Source: Pseudomonadota bacterium (GTDB lineage: Bacteria; Pseudomonadota; Alphaproteobacteria; Rhizobiales; Phreatobacteraceae). From it: a stretch of 64,000 nt of DNA. Position 1 is the first letter of the stretch. Each line of letters begins with the position of its first letter. The stretch covers positions 310,001-374,000 of the forward strand of contig JAIUOO010000001.1 of the NCBI GenBank assembly GCA_020161695.1, written 5' to 3'. Position numbers and translations under genes: made by a program. Under the pieces are notes generated by a model. The model was not told where the DNA came from and made no database searches. It saw only the letters and a list, made by a program, of their open reading frames with translations. Shown here in pieces: positions 46,783 through 54,406 of this stretch.

Positions 46783-47055
46783 TCAGGTTCCCGAACGCAG
46801 GCGCGCTGCCGCCGGACCGAGGCGCGGCGTCGCCGGACGGTCGAGCGAGCCGAATTCGCGGGCGAAGGCGTCCGCGCCGGTATCGACGACGGCGACCTGC
46901 CGGTCACCGCGCACGACCCGCAGGGCCGGGCCGCCGCCATTGGCGGCTTCGACGCGGAAGCGGTCCGCAAGGCGGACGATGAAGGGCATGGTCCAGCCCG
47001 GCAGGCGGGCGTCGGCGGAGAGCCCGCCGAAGGCGACGGTGACGAGCGGCTTCAC
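46783..47055 (-). CDS. short HK97 gp10-like head-tail connector protein
   Basis: A 90-residue gene starting with GTG that overlaps the g7 stop (GTGA). The C-terminal DAFAREFGSLDRPATPRLGPAA resembles the end of HK97 gp10-type neck proteins, which are normally about 130 residues or more, so this is a short form. Position between g7 and g8 fits that role. Identification is tentative. Confidence 0.6.
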   Translation of the reverse strand: MKPLVTVAFGGLSADARLPGWTMPFIVRLADRFRVEAANGGGPALRVVRGDRQVAVVDTGADAFAREFGSLDRPATPRLGPAAARLRSGT

Positions 47056-47372
47056 GGGGCGATCTCCTCGCAATGACAGGTGGCATAGAGGCGCGAGGGC
47101 GTGTCCTCGCGGATGGCGCGGATGTCGAAGACCCGCGCGCCCTTGCGCAGGCGGTGGGCGGCGGTCAGCCCGGCGAAGGGGCGGATGACGATGCTGTGCG
47201 TGAGGCGCTGGACCAGCCGCTCCTCGGCGCGAGCCTCCGTGCCGCCCGTGGGCTGGATCAGGCCCCAGATCTCGCCGACCGCTGAGAACGTCCGGGCGAC
47301 GCCGCCGGCTCCGTCCGCGGCCTCGACCGGCGCCTCGACCGTCAGGCGGTGACGCAGCGTGCCGATGGTCAT
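47052..47372 (-). CDS. GTA head closure/head-tail adaptor protein (g7)
   Basis: A 106-residue adaptor of the SPP1 gp16-like family: IGTLRHRLTVEAPVEAADGAGG, VGEIWGLIQPTGGTEA and THSIVIRPFAGLTAAHRLRKG are typical. It overlaps g6 by four bases. Confidence 0.93.
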   Translation of the reverse strand: MTIGTLRHRLTVEAPVEAADGAGGVARTFSAVGEIWGLIQPTGGTEARAEERLVQRLTHSIVIRPFAGLTAAHRLRKGARVFDIRAIREDTPSRLYATCHCEEIAP

Positions 47373-47941
47373 GCCACCCTCCTGACGAGGAAAGGAGCGA
47401 TCAGCGCCTCGACGGTGCGCGGCATGACCGCGACCTCGTGGCCGACCGTCACCAGCGTGCGGTTCTCGTACCAGTGCGCCGCGAGCAGCCGCACCGCCTG
47501 CACGAGGGGCGCGGGCACGTCTCCGGGGCCGCCATAGCCGGCGGTCACGTCGATGGCGATGCCGGCCATCGGCACCGCGGGCATGGGCACGGCGCTCGGC
47601 GTCCAGGACAGGCGCGGCGGCAGGCCGTCGCCGTCGAGCCGGAACAGGTCGAGCGGCAGGCTGACCTCGCCCGCGACGCGGGTGACGGTCACGGCATCGA
47701 GGCTGGCGACGGGGCCGATCGGAAAGGTCATGCGGCCATGCGCGGCCCAGGCGTCGCGCCGGATGCGCCAGCCCTGGGTGACGAAGGCCTTGGCGGTCAG
47801 CGCCTCCAGATGAGCGCGGGCGGCGGTCGCGATCGAGCCGATCAGCGCGTCCTCGCCCGCCCCGTCGACCTTCAGGAAGGCCTTCAGGTCGGCGAGCGGC
47901 AGGGGTTCCGCCTCGGGCGGAGAGATCAGTGTCAGGCTCAT
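47369..47941 (-). CDS. GTA head-tail connector protein (g6)
   Basis: A 190-residue connector of the phage gp6/TIGR02215 type: LADLKAFLKVDGAGEDALIGSI, then HLEALTAKAFVTQGWR, and IDVTAGYGGPGDVPAPLVQAVRLL at the C-terminal side. It would bind the portal in the neck. In RcGTA it follows the capsid gene directly; here about 2.1 kb of unrelated genes separate the two. Confidence 0.94.
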   Translation of the reverse strand: MSLTLISPPEAEPLPLADLKAFLKVDGAGEDALIGSIATAARAHLEALTAKAFVTQGWRIRRDAWAAHGRMTFPIGPVASLDAVTVTRVAGEVSLPLDLFRLDGDGLPPRLSWTPSAVPMPAVPMAGIAIDVTAGYGGPGDVPAPLVQAVRLLAAHWYENRTLVTVGHEVAVMPRTVEALIAPFLVRRVA

Positions 47942-48088
47942 GGTGCCTCGTCCGTGTTGGGATTGCGTGGCGCCGTCAGGCGTTTTGGTTCAGAAGCGAG
48001 CCCCCGGTGCATCCGCCGGGGCGCCGCCTTCGTATTGACACCGGGGCCGGTCAAAGGCCCTGATCACCCCGACTCGCAGGGAGCCGAC

Positions 48089-48835
48089 GTGTTTCGAGCT
48101 ATTTCCGCCGCGCTCGCCGCGACCATTCTTCCGGCCGGGGCCGCGCTGGCTGTGATCGGCGGCGCCGAAGTGCCGGCCGGTGACCCGGTCAGCGCCCATG
48201 TCGTGATGATTTCCGGACAGAACGGCTTCTGCTCGGGCGCGGTGATCGGCGAACGGCTGGTGCTGACCGCCGCCCATTGCGTCGAGGACGGCGGCCGCCT
48301 CGGCGTTCTCGTCTTCGGGCCCGGCCGCCAGCCGATCATCAACGAGGTCGTCGAGCGGCGCGTCCATCCGGCCTATCGCCGGGCGGACTGGCAGGCCCGC
48401 CGCACGGCGGTCGATCTCGCGGTGGTGCGCACCGCCAACCCGATAGGCAACGGCCGGCGGACGACCGCGCTGTCGGGCGGCGGCATCCCGCAGGCGGGGG
48501 CGGCCATCCGCCTCGTCGGCTTCGGGCCGTCGGCCGAGGGCGACGCCCGCAGCGCCGGGGTGCTGCGATCCGCCGCCTTGACCGTCACCGGCCGGCCTTC
48601 GTCCTATCAGGTCCGGCTCGTTGGCCCCTCCGGCGCGGCGCTCGGCGCCTGCACCGGCGATTCCGGCGGTCCGGTCTTTGCTTCCGAATCCGGGCGGCCC
48701 GCCGTCGCCGGCGTCGTCAGCTGGACGACCGGGCGCGGCGCTGGCCGCTGTGGCAATCTCACGGGGACGGTTCCCGTTTCCCCGCACCGCCGCTGGATCG
48801 AAGAGACGATCCAGGGCCTTGGAGGATCGCGATGA
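48089..48835 (+). CDS. secreted trypsin-like serine protease, copy 1
   Basis: A 248-residue S1 chymotrypsin-fold protease with signal peptide (AISAALAATILPAGAALA). The mature start resembles trypsins (VIGGAEVPAGD). Catalytic residues are in LTAAHC, VDLAVVRT and CTGDSGGP. It begins with GTG, with AGGGAG seven bases upstream. It lies on the strand opposite to the GTA genes, between capsid and g6, and overlaps the second protease by four bases. It is not a GTA part and looks like inserted cargo. Confidence 0.85.
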   Translation: MFRAISAALAATILPAGAALAVIGGAEVPAGDPVSAHVVMISGQNGFCSGAVIGERLVLTAAHCVEDGGRLGVLVFGPGRQPIINEVVERRVHPAYRRADWQARRTAVDLAVVRTANPIGNGRRTTALSGGGIPQAGAAIRLVGFGPSAEGDARSAGVLRSAALTVTGRPSSYQVRLVGPSGAALGACTGDSGGPVFASESGRPAVAGVVSWTTGRGAGRCGNLTGTVPVSPHRRWIEETIQGLGGSR

Positions 48836-49686
48836 CGCATCGTTTCTCGGCTCCCGTTCTCGCGGCGGCGCTGGCGGGCGGCCTGACGGCGGCCTCGCCC
48901 GCCCATGCCATCATCGGCGGCAGTGCGGTCGGCGCGGGCGATGCGCTCGCCCGCTCCTCGGTCCTGATCGTCACGGGCGATGCCAATGGCTGCACCGGCA
49001 CGATCATCGGCCGGCGCTCGGTACTGACCGCCGCCCATTGCGTGGCGGGCGCAAGGCTCGCCGTCGTCGCCTTCATCCGTGCGGGGCGCATCGTGGCGCT
49101 CAGCCCGGTGGTCGCCGCCTCAGGCCATCCCGGCGTGCCGGGGCCGCGCGGCGGCACCGCGCCGATCGATGTCGCCGTGCTCACCATGCGCGACCTGCCG
49201 CCGGCCGGTTACGGCCCGGCCCGCATCGGCGGGCGCGATCCCGCCCCCGGCACCAGCGTCACCATTGCCGGCTTCGGCCGCCAGCAGCTCGACAGCATGC
49301 GCAGCGCCGGCCAGCTCCGGCGGGTGACGCTGCCGGTGCTCCAGCGCTCGCCGTCCGGCTACACCGCCCTCGGCAATGCCCAGATGATCGCCCGCGGCTT
49401 CGGCCCTTCGGCCTGCCAGGGCGATTCCGGCGGACCCGCCGTCGCCGGCGGCTCGGTCGTCGGCGTCGTCAGCCTCGTCTCCGGCCCGCCGGAGACGCGC
49501 GGCTGCGGCTCGCTCACCGTCGCCATGCCGGTGGTCGCCATCGCCCCGTGGATCCGCGGCGCGGTCGCCACCGGCGAGAGCCGCGCCCCCGCCAATCCCC
49601 GCGTCGCGACCCTGCCGCCGCCGCGCGCTCCCGAGCGTCAGGGCCTGCCGCCCTGGGCGCGGATCGACGGCGGCACGGCGCCGTGA
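48832..49686 (+). CDS. secreted trypsin-like serine protease, copy 2
   Basis: A 284-residue S1 protease with signal peptide (FSAPVLAAALAGGLTAASPAHA), mature start IIGGSAVGAGD, and catalytic motifs LTAAHC, IDVAVLTM and CQGDSGGP. The C-terminal Pro/Ala-rich tail of about 45 residues is extra compared with copy 1. It is coupled to copy 1 by ATGA overlap. The two are only moderately alike, so the duplication is old. It converges on the gene at 49691 with four bases between. Confidence 0.85.
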   Translation: MTHRFSAPVLAAALAGGLTAASPAHAIIGGSAVGAGDALARSSVLIVTGDANGCTGTIIGRRSVLTAAHCVAGARLAVVAFIRAGRIVALSPVVAASGHPGVPGPRGGTAPIDVAVLTMRDLPPAGYGPARIGGRDPAPGTSVTIAGFGRQQLDSMRSAGQLRRVTLPVLQRSPSGYTALGNAQMIARGFGPSACQGDSGGPAVAGGSVVGVVSLVSGPPETRGCGSLTVAMPVVAIAPWIRGAVATGESRAPANPRVATLPPPRAPERQGLPPWARIDGGTAP

Positions 49687-49690
49687 GGCG

Positions 49691-50023
49691 TCAGCCGTCG
49701 AATTCCTTGTCGTAACCGACGAGGAGGTCTCGGCCATTCCTGGTGATCGGAAAGCCGTAACCGCCGCCTTCGCCCCACGAGAGCAGACCCCGTTTGTGAT
49801 ACGCGCTGGCGTAGAGTTCGCTTGCGATCTTTTGCATCGCCAGATGAACCGCCTGCTGGGCATCGAAGCCCCAGGCCGTGCTGGTGCGAGTCTTTCGGGG
49901 CCAACCGATTTCATAGCGGCACCCCCAGCCTAGTTCGTCTTCGATGGGAATGAACAGGCTGACCGGCACCTCGGCGGTGCCGGCCTTACCCTTGATGTGC
50001 AGCATGCGTGTTCCGATGAGCAT
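49691..50023 (-). CDS. small protein resembling DUF6968, possible orphan immunity factor
   Basis: A 110-residue cytoplasmic protein. It has EVPVSLFIPIEDELGWGCRY, an FDAQQAVHLAMQKIASELY helix and a Gly-rich GEGGGYGFPI segment, which recalls DUF6968-type proteins often found near toxin genes. GGAGG six bases before the ATG at 50023 decides the start against a GTG at 50068. It lies directly after the capsid gene, and no toxin gene is attached. The immunity idea rests on context and resemblance only. Confidence 0.5.
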   Translation of the reverse strand: MLIGTRMLHIKGKAGTAEVPVSLFIPIEDELGWGCRYEIGWPRKTRTSTAWGFDAQQAVHLAMQKIASELYASAYHKRGLLSWGEGGGYGFPITRNGRDLLVGYDKEFDG

Positions 50024-50080
50024 GTCTGCCTCCGGCAGGCTGATAGCCGCGAGACTACCAGCCTGCACGACGGTGCCCAG

Positions 50081-51355
50081 TCAGCTCGCGGCCACCTTCA
50101 AGAGCTTGATCGCGTCGTAGTCGGCCACCCCGCCGCCGACCCGCTTGGTCGTGTAGAACAGCACGTAGGGCTTGGCGGAGTAAGGATCGCGAAGAATCCG
50201 GAGCCCCAGCCGGTCGACGATCAGGTAGCCGCGGCGGAAATCGCCGAAGGCGACCGGCGTCGTGCCCGCGCCGATATCCGGCATGTCCTCCGCCTCGGTG
50301 ACGGGGAAGGTGAACAGGCTCGCCTCCCCGCCCGCCTGGGCCGGCGGGTTCCAGACATAGGCGCCGGACGCATCCTTGAACTTGCGGACCGTCGCCTGCG
50401 TCTTGCGGTTCATCACGAACCGGCCGTTCTGGCGGAAGCCGGCCCGCGCCGCATAGACGAGGTCGACCAGCACGTCGGCCGGATTGCTCGCCGGGAAGGT
50501 CGAGGCATGGCCCGTGATCACCGTGCCGATACTGCCCCAGTTCCACGAGGCATTCGCCACCTGCGTCTCGGCGAGGAAGCCCTTCGGCTTGTTGACGCCG
50601 TCGCCCGCGACGAAGGCGGCGCCCTCCTGCTCGGCGAAGACGGTGTCGACCTCGCTGGCGATCCAGCTTTCGAGGTCCACCGCCGCATCGTCGATCAGCG
50701 TCTGCGTCGCCGCCGGCATGGCGTAGAGCTCCATCGCCGGAAACACCTGCTCGGCGAGCACCGGCGAGCCGGTCTGCGCACGGGCCGCCGCCTCGCCGAC
50801 CCAGCCGGTCGCCGGGCCGGTCCTGGCGAAGGGCCGCTTGAACGTGCCCGCCGAGATCTGGCGCACGCCGGCAATGGCGCGGATCGGCGAGATCGCGGCG
50901 AGCCGCTGCGTCACCGCCGTCTCGACCTCGGGCGGGGCGAGATAGCCGCCGTCCGGGCCGGAGCCGACCGACATGGCCCGGGTTTCGATGGCCCGCGTCT
51001 CCAGCGCCTTGAGGCCTGCCGTCTCGCCCGAGCGGATATAGGCCTCGAAGGCGGCCTTGTGCTCGGTCGAGGCGGTCCGCGCCTCATGCCGCTCGACGGC
51101 AAGGCTCGGCCGGCGGGCGGCCAGCGCCGCGCGGTCGAGCGACGCCATCTTCTCGTCCAGCGCCCGGTTGATGCGGGCGACCTTGTCGTCGACCAGCACG
51201 TCCGCCGAGCGGCGCTCGATGTCGGAGAGGCGCTGGTCGTTGGCCTCCTTGAAGGCCTCGAAAATGCGCATCACCTCGGCATGGGTGACGGTCGCCTCGT
51301 GCGGCAGAACCGCCTTGGTTTCGGGAGAGGTATTCACGTGATTGGTCTCGTGCAT
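50081..51355 (-). CDS. GTA major capsid protein, HK97 fold (g5)
   Basis: A 424-residue HK97-type capsid protein. The N-terminal 110 residues form a charged helical delta-domain (EVMRIFEAFKEANDQRLSDIERR) removed by the prohead protease. The mature shell begins near RAMSVGSGPDGGYLAPPEVE, with later ISAGTFKRPFARTGPATGWVGE and the C-terminal DPYSAKPYVLFYTTKRVGGGV. AAGGACC precedes the ATG at 51355. A terminator lies between it and the upstream cassette, so it probably has its own promoter or depends on read-through. Confidence 0.96.
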   Translation of the reverse strand: MHETNHVNTSPETKAVLPHEATVTHAEVMRIFEAFKEANDQRLSDIERRSADVLVDDKVARINRALDEKMASLDRAALAARRPSLAVERHEARTASTEHKAAFEAYIRSGETAGLKALETRAIETRAMSVGSGPDGGYLAPPEVETAVTQRLAAISPIRAIAGVRQISAGTFKRPFARTGPATGWVGEAAARAQTGSPVLAEQVFPAMELYAMPAATQTLIDDAAVDLESWIASEVDTVFAEQEGAAFVAGDGVNKPKGFLAETQVANASWNWGSIGTVITGHASTFPASNPADVLVDLVYAARAGFRQNGRFVMNRKTQATVRKFKDASGAYVWNPPAQAGGEASLFTFPVTEAEDMPDIGAGTTPVAFGDFRRGYLIVDRLGLRILRDPYSAKPYVLFYTTKRVGGGVADYDAIKLLKVAAS

Positions 51356-51386
51356 GGTCAGGTCCTTCGGTTGGGGACAGGGCATA

Positions 51387-51416
51387 AGAAAAAGCCCCGC
51401 TCGAAAAGCGGGGCTT
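51387..51416 (-). terminator. terminator T1, after cassette 1 and before the capsid gene
   Basis: On the minus strand AGCCCCGC pairs with GCGGGGCT around CGAAAA-type loop bases, followed by a T-rich run (the plus strand reads AAGAAAAAG). It lies 29 bases after the last gene of cassette 1 and 32 before the capsid ATG. It belongs to the same family as those at 53403 and 55167. Confidence 0.8.
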
Positions 51417-51444
51417 GGCATGTGATGGGTTGGTCTACGGCGTG

Positions 51445-51705
51445 TCAGGCCGAGAGTTGCGTCAGCTTCACGGCGACACGACGGGCGCGTTCCTGATCAG
51501 GAGGAAGGCACATCTGCCCGGTTTCGATCCGGAGCAGGTACTCCGCGAGAGCATCGACACCCGCGCCCTCACAGAGAAGACGGACGATGCCCGGCACGTA
51601 GTCGTCGTATTCATCCTGCGCTTTAGGCTCGTCGCGGATACCGATGGGATCCCAGGCGGCGGGCAGGATCGCGCGCACAGCCGCGGCGAGATCGCGTCTG
51701 TTCAT
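51445..51705 (-). CDS. small acidic DUF1871-like protein, cassette 1
   Basis: An 86-residue acidic protein with WDPIGIRDEPKAQDEYDDYVP and then LAEYLLRIETGQM, a pattern like DUF1871-type small proteins. It overlaps the preceding gene by ATGA and GAGGT lies nine bases before its ATG, so it is the last gene of a tightly coupled trio. Function unknown; a second immunity component is one possibility. The broken counterpart is at 53479-53741. Confidence 0.6.
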   Translation of the reverse strand: MNRRDLAAAVRAILPAAWDPIGIRDEPKAQDEYDDYVPGIVRLLCEGAGVDALAEYLLRIETGQMCLPPDQERARRVAVKLTQLSA

Positions 51706-52376
51706 CCAGCTGCCACCTCGAACGGAAAGGGTGTCGGCTCCCACATTCTCTCGAGCCGGTACGTCGCGATGTTTCGCGCCTCCCAAGCGTGCAGGAGCCG
51801 CGCAAGGCCTGCGCGATCCTCGTCCCGCAGGAGCGGATACAGATCTTCGAGGATCGGCCGATACTCATCCTCGAGCCCCGGCCCGGTCCAGCCGGAACGG
51901 CCTGATTTCAGCCACTCGCAAATGCCGCGGGCCGACTTGAAATTGCCGCGCGCAGCTTCGAGAACGGAATAGCGAAGCGGATAATCGGAGACAGGCGGGA
52001 AGCTGAACTCGGTCAGATTGGCATGGCCGATGAAATCACCGATGCTCGCGATCGGCCTGAGGCGTGGCAGCGCGACCCGTTCGATTTCGTCGGCAAGCCG
52101 ACCGAGGCTGCGCGGATCGAGGATCGAGAACGGACCATGCCCCCGCCGCCCCAGAAAGAACCCGTGCATCGGCGACAGGCTTGGAACGCTGCCGAACATT
52201 TCGATGGCGAACCATTGCGGACGGTATTCATCCCTGGGCAGCGTGGCGTCAAGCAGGATGCCACGAAAGACATGCTGCAGCGGCTTTACAACCAGCCAGC
52301 GCCCGGTGAACCCAAGTTCGGAAAAGCGCTCCAGGATTGGCACCACATAACGTTTCAATTCGGCGGACGTCGTCAT
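51702..52376 (-). CDS. putative immunity protein for the cassette 1 nuclease
   Basis: A 224-residue cytoplasmic protein with no signal peptide. It reads LVVKPLQHVFRGILLDATL near the N-terminus, a mid region rich in Pro and Phe, and a helical C-terminal half ending MWEPTPFPFEVA. It is a distant homologue of the protein at 53738-54406, which keeps WIVIKPLHHIYRGVTFERL and WEPTPFPFEI. It starts inside the stop of the nuclease gene (ATGA). Coupled translation with a predicted nuclease, and divergence in step with it, suggest an immunity role; no known family was recognised. Confidence 0.6.
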   Translation of the reverse strand: MTTSAELKRYVVPILERFSELGFTGRWLVVKPLQHVFRGILLDATLPRDEYRPQWFAIEMFGSVPSLSPMHGFFLGRRGHGPFSILDPRSLGRLADEIERVALPRLRPIASIGDFIGHANLTEFSFPPVSDYPLRYSVLEAARGNFKSARGICEWLKSGRSGWTGPGLEDEYRPILEDLYPLLRDEDRAGLARLLHAWEARNIATYRLERMWEPTPFPFEVAAG

Positions 52377-53320
52377 CGCGTCGGCCTGATCTCGGTGACG
52401 ATCATGCGACGCCAACGCGGAAACAGATGGCGGACCCGGTCAACCATTTCAGACGAACGCCCTGAACCCAGTGCCGCCTCACCCGTTTTGATGTCGTAAA
52501 CGCAGACTGTGCCGTCCTTCGAGCGTTCGAGAACATCGATACGTATCGATCCTCGCTGGCCATAGTATTCGGCGGCCCGCGATTTGAGGAACGACACCTC
52601 CGCTCGAAAATCCGGATCAAGCAACCCTTCGATCTGATGCTTCAGATGCGTATGAACCGCCGTTCCGTATAGCTGCGGGCTCATCCTGGCGCGGTCCCCT
52701 GCAAAGGCATCCGCTGCAATATCAGTCCGCTCCTGCACCTCTGGCAACCGAGGGCACGCCTGCTCGACCTGATCCCGCGCGAGTTGCCCGACGAAGGCGA
52801 GTTGCGGCTCCGTCGCCGCTCCGGGCGTGAACTCGCGCGATGTGAACGCCGCCACCGCCTGAGCATCCGGGCCGTTGCGGGCGGACAGGGCGACATAGAG
52901 GATCATTCCCAATTCGAGTGTCTTGCCGACGACTGGCGCGACCAGCGGCACGGCGGGCAGGAAGGCCGGCTCCAGCACCGCGCCGTCCGGCCTGAACTCC
53001 GACCGGCTCAGCACCTCGCCGAGTTCGCCGCGAACCGTCTGCCTCAGGCCCTCGGTCTCGAAGCTCCGCAGGCCGCCGTCCGGCGTCGCCACGATGTGGC
53101 GCTCGTCGAAACCGGCCGCGCGGGAGGCGGCGTATTCCGAACGGATGATCGTGCCGTCGTCGCGGGCCACCGTCTCGGTTCGCGTGCCATCCGCCGTAAC
53201 GCCTTGCGATATCGTTCTCCACTCGCCCTCGGCGGCAGAAGCGTCGTCACCCCCAGCGCCGGCAGAGCCCCCGGTCGGATCGGGCGCGCCGCACGCAGCC
53301 CCGCGTCTAAGGCGAGGCAT
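52373..53320 (-). CDS. predicted PD-(D/E)xK nuclease, modular toxin candidate, cassette 1
   Basis: About 315 residues from the ATG at 53320. Residues about 64-159 are the conserved shared module, ending in LELGMILYVALSARNGPDAQAVAAF, near-identical in cassette 2. The divergent C-terminal part has YGTAVHTHLKHQIEG, then GSIRIDVLER and TVCVYDIKTG, placing Asp262, Asp276 and Lys278 in a D-xn-D-x-K arrangement of the PD-(D/E)xK nuclease fold. No signal peptide. An alternative reading is that translation begins at 53385 in another frame and shifts by -1 near 53300 (see the next entry). Nuclease activity and toxin role are predictions. Confidence 0.65.
   Translation of the reverse strand: MPRLRRGAACGAPDPTGGSAGAGGDDASAAEGEWRTISQGVTADGTRTETVARDDGTIIRSEYAASRAAGFDERHIVATPDGGLRSFETEGLRQTVRGELGEVLSRSEFRPDGAVLEPAFLPAVPLVAPVVGKTLELGMILYVALSARNGPDAQAVAAFTSREFTPGAATEPQLAFVGQLARDQVEQACPRLPEVQERTDIAADAFAGDRARMSPQLYGTAVHTHLKHQIEGLLDPDFRAEVSFLKSRAAEYYGQRGSIRIDVLERSKDGTVCVYDIKTGEAALGSGRSSEMVDRVRHLFPRWRRMIVTEIRPTR
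52844..53129. repeat. 286-bp direct repeat, copy A (shared nuclease module)
   Basis: Aligned by eye to 54880-55165 without gaps, with ten mismatches seen in 286 bases. It encodes the conserved middle module of the nuclease protein. Similarity stops sharply at both edges. Confidence 0.9.
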
Positions 53321-53385
53321 TCGGCCTTCAGCGCGGCGACCTCCCTCGCGAGGATCGCGCGGCGGATGCTCGATATGTCGGTCAT
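53291..53385 (-). other. probable displaced N-terminus of the cassette 1 nuclease gene (frameshift)
   Basis: An ATG at 53385 opens a frame reading DISSIRRAILAREVAALKAE followed by CLALDAGLRAA, a charged helix with GC-rich third positions. After about 31 codons this frame loses protein character, while the frame one base back takes over with the shared module. Either one base was lost here, or the gene simply starts at 53320. I favour the frameshift because related rhizobial proteins, as I remember them, begin with such a helix. Confidence 0.45.
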
Positions 53386-53402
53386 GACGTCTCGCGAGGC
53401 GC

Positions 53403-53429
53403 AAAAAAGCCCCGCGCAGAGGCGGGGCT
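53403..53429 (-). terminator. terminator T2, between cassettes 2 and 1
   Basis: AGCCCCGC pairs with GCGGGGCT around GCAGAG, followed on the minus strand by six T residues. It lies 50 bases beyond the broken DUF1871-like gene and just before the start of the cassette 1 nuclease gene. Confidence 0.8.
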
Positions 53430-53453
53430 GGGCTGGGCTGGGCTGGGCTGGGC
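53425..53453. repeat. pentanucleotide tandem repeat (GGGCT)5
   Basis: Five perfect GGGCT units plus a partial GGGC extend from the right arm of terminator T2. The other two terminators of this family have no such expansion. It is non-coding and prone to slippage. Confidence 0.9.
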
Positions 53454-53478
53454 AAGCGATGGCTTGGTCTTCGGTCCG

Positions 53479-53741
53479 TCAGAACCCGATATCTCGCAGG
53501 TTCAGCTCGGCGCGACTGGCGCGTGCGCCATCAGGTGGAAGGCCCATCTCTTCGATCTCGATCCGCAGCAGATGTTCGGCCATGACATCCGCATCGACGC
53601 CCTTTCTCAGAAGACCGAGGAGGCCGGGCACGTAGTCGTCATACTCGTCCTGCGCTTCCGGCTCGTCGCGGACGCCGATGATTCTCCGCGTGGCGAGCAG
53701 GATCACGCGACGGCAGCAGCGAGATCCCTCAGGCTCGTCAC
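53479..53741 (-). pseudogene. frameshifted DUF1871-like gene, cassette 2
   Basis: Counterpart of the gene at 51445-51705. A GTG overlapping the stop of the preceding gene starts TSLRDLAAAVA and hits TGA at 53703-53705. The rest of the protein, GVRDEPEAQDEYDDYVPGLL to RDIGF, continues in the frame shifted by one base. Codon-by-codon comparison with the intact copy shows one base missing around 53703-53712. The WDP motif is also lost (now TRRII). It is most simply a decayed gene. Confidence 0.75.
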
Positions 53742-54406
53742 GAAGCGATCTCGAACGGAAACGGTGTCGGCTCCCAGATGTCGAGCAGACCATACTTCGC
53801 CGCGACTTCTGCTTCCCATCGGCGCAGAAGGTCGGCGACGCCCACACGGTCGTCCGCCTGTAGAAGTGGATGCAGCTCTGTCACGATCGGTCCCCATGCT
53901 TCCTTGAGGTCCGGCGGCGCCCACCCGTTGCGCCCTTCCGCGATCGCCTTGCTGATCTCGCGTGCCTCATCGAAACGCCCGAGGGCGGCAAGAACCTTGA
54001 CATAGCGGCGCGGGAAATAGGCGACTGGAGGACGCATGCTTAGTCCGTCAACGAAGGCAGTGAAGTCGTCGATGGAGCGGACGGGCTCCAGCATCGGCAC
54101 GACGTGTTCGTCGATCTCGGCGAAGAAGGCATCGAGAGAAGCGGGATCATTCAAAAAGAACCGTGCCGAGTGGCCGGCATACACGATCTTTCCGTTCGTC
54201 AGGGCCAAAGCATGAGTGCGGTCGAACATCGGCGATATGGACCAGCTCGCGATGAACTCCCCGGAAGAAAACAGCCGCTCGAATGTCACGCCGCGATAGA
54301 TGTGATGGAGCGGCTTGATGACGATCCAGTACTTCGCGAGCGCGAGATGGGGCCGCTGTTCGAGGTAAGGCGTCAGCGCCTTTCGAATGCGAGCGGGACC
54401 TTTCAT
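53738..54406 (-). CDS. putative immunity protein for the cassette 2 nuclease
   Basis: A 222-residue cytoplasmic protein, distantly homologous to the one at 51702-52376: WIVIKPLHHIYRGVTFERLF matches WLVVKPLQHVFRGILLDATL in the other copy, and both end in WEPTPFPFE. The centres differ widely. It overlaps the nuclease frame by ATGA. It stays intact although the nuclease gene has lost its start and the following gene is frameshifted, which is what selection for retained immunity would look like. Confidence 0.6.
   Translation of the reverse strand: MKGPARIRKALTPYLEQRPHLALAKYWIVIKPLHHIYRGVTFERLFSSGEFIASWSISPMFDRTHALALTNGKIVYAGHSARFFLNDPASLDAFFAEIDEHVVPMLEPVRSIDDFTAFVDGLSMRPPVAYFPRRYVKVLAALGRFDEAREISKAIAEGRNGWAPPDLKEAWGPIVTELHPLLQADDRVGVADLLRRWEAEVAAKYGLLDIWEPTPFPFEIAS

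Noticed and set aside
53044..53290. Continuation of the 53385 frame as a separate protein.
   Set aside because: After about 31 codons the translation becomes Arg/Pro/Thr-rich and overlaps the conserved nuclease module in the neighbouring frame.
53425..53453. Tandem pentamers considered as the start of a CRISPR array.
   Set aside because: Units are 5 bases without spacers, so it is a microsatellite. No CRISPR repeats or cas genes occur in the window.
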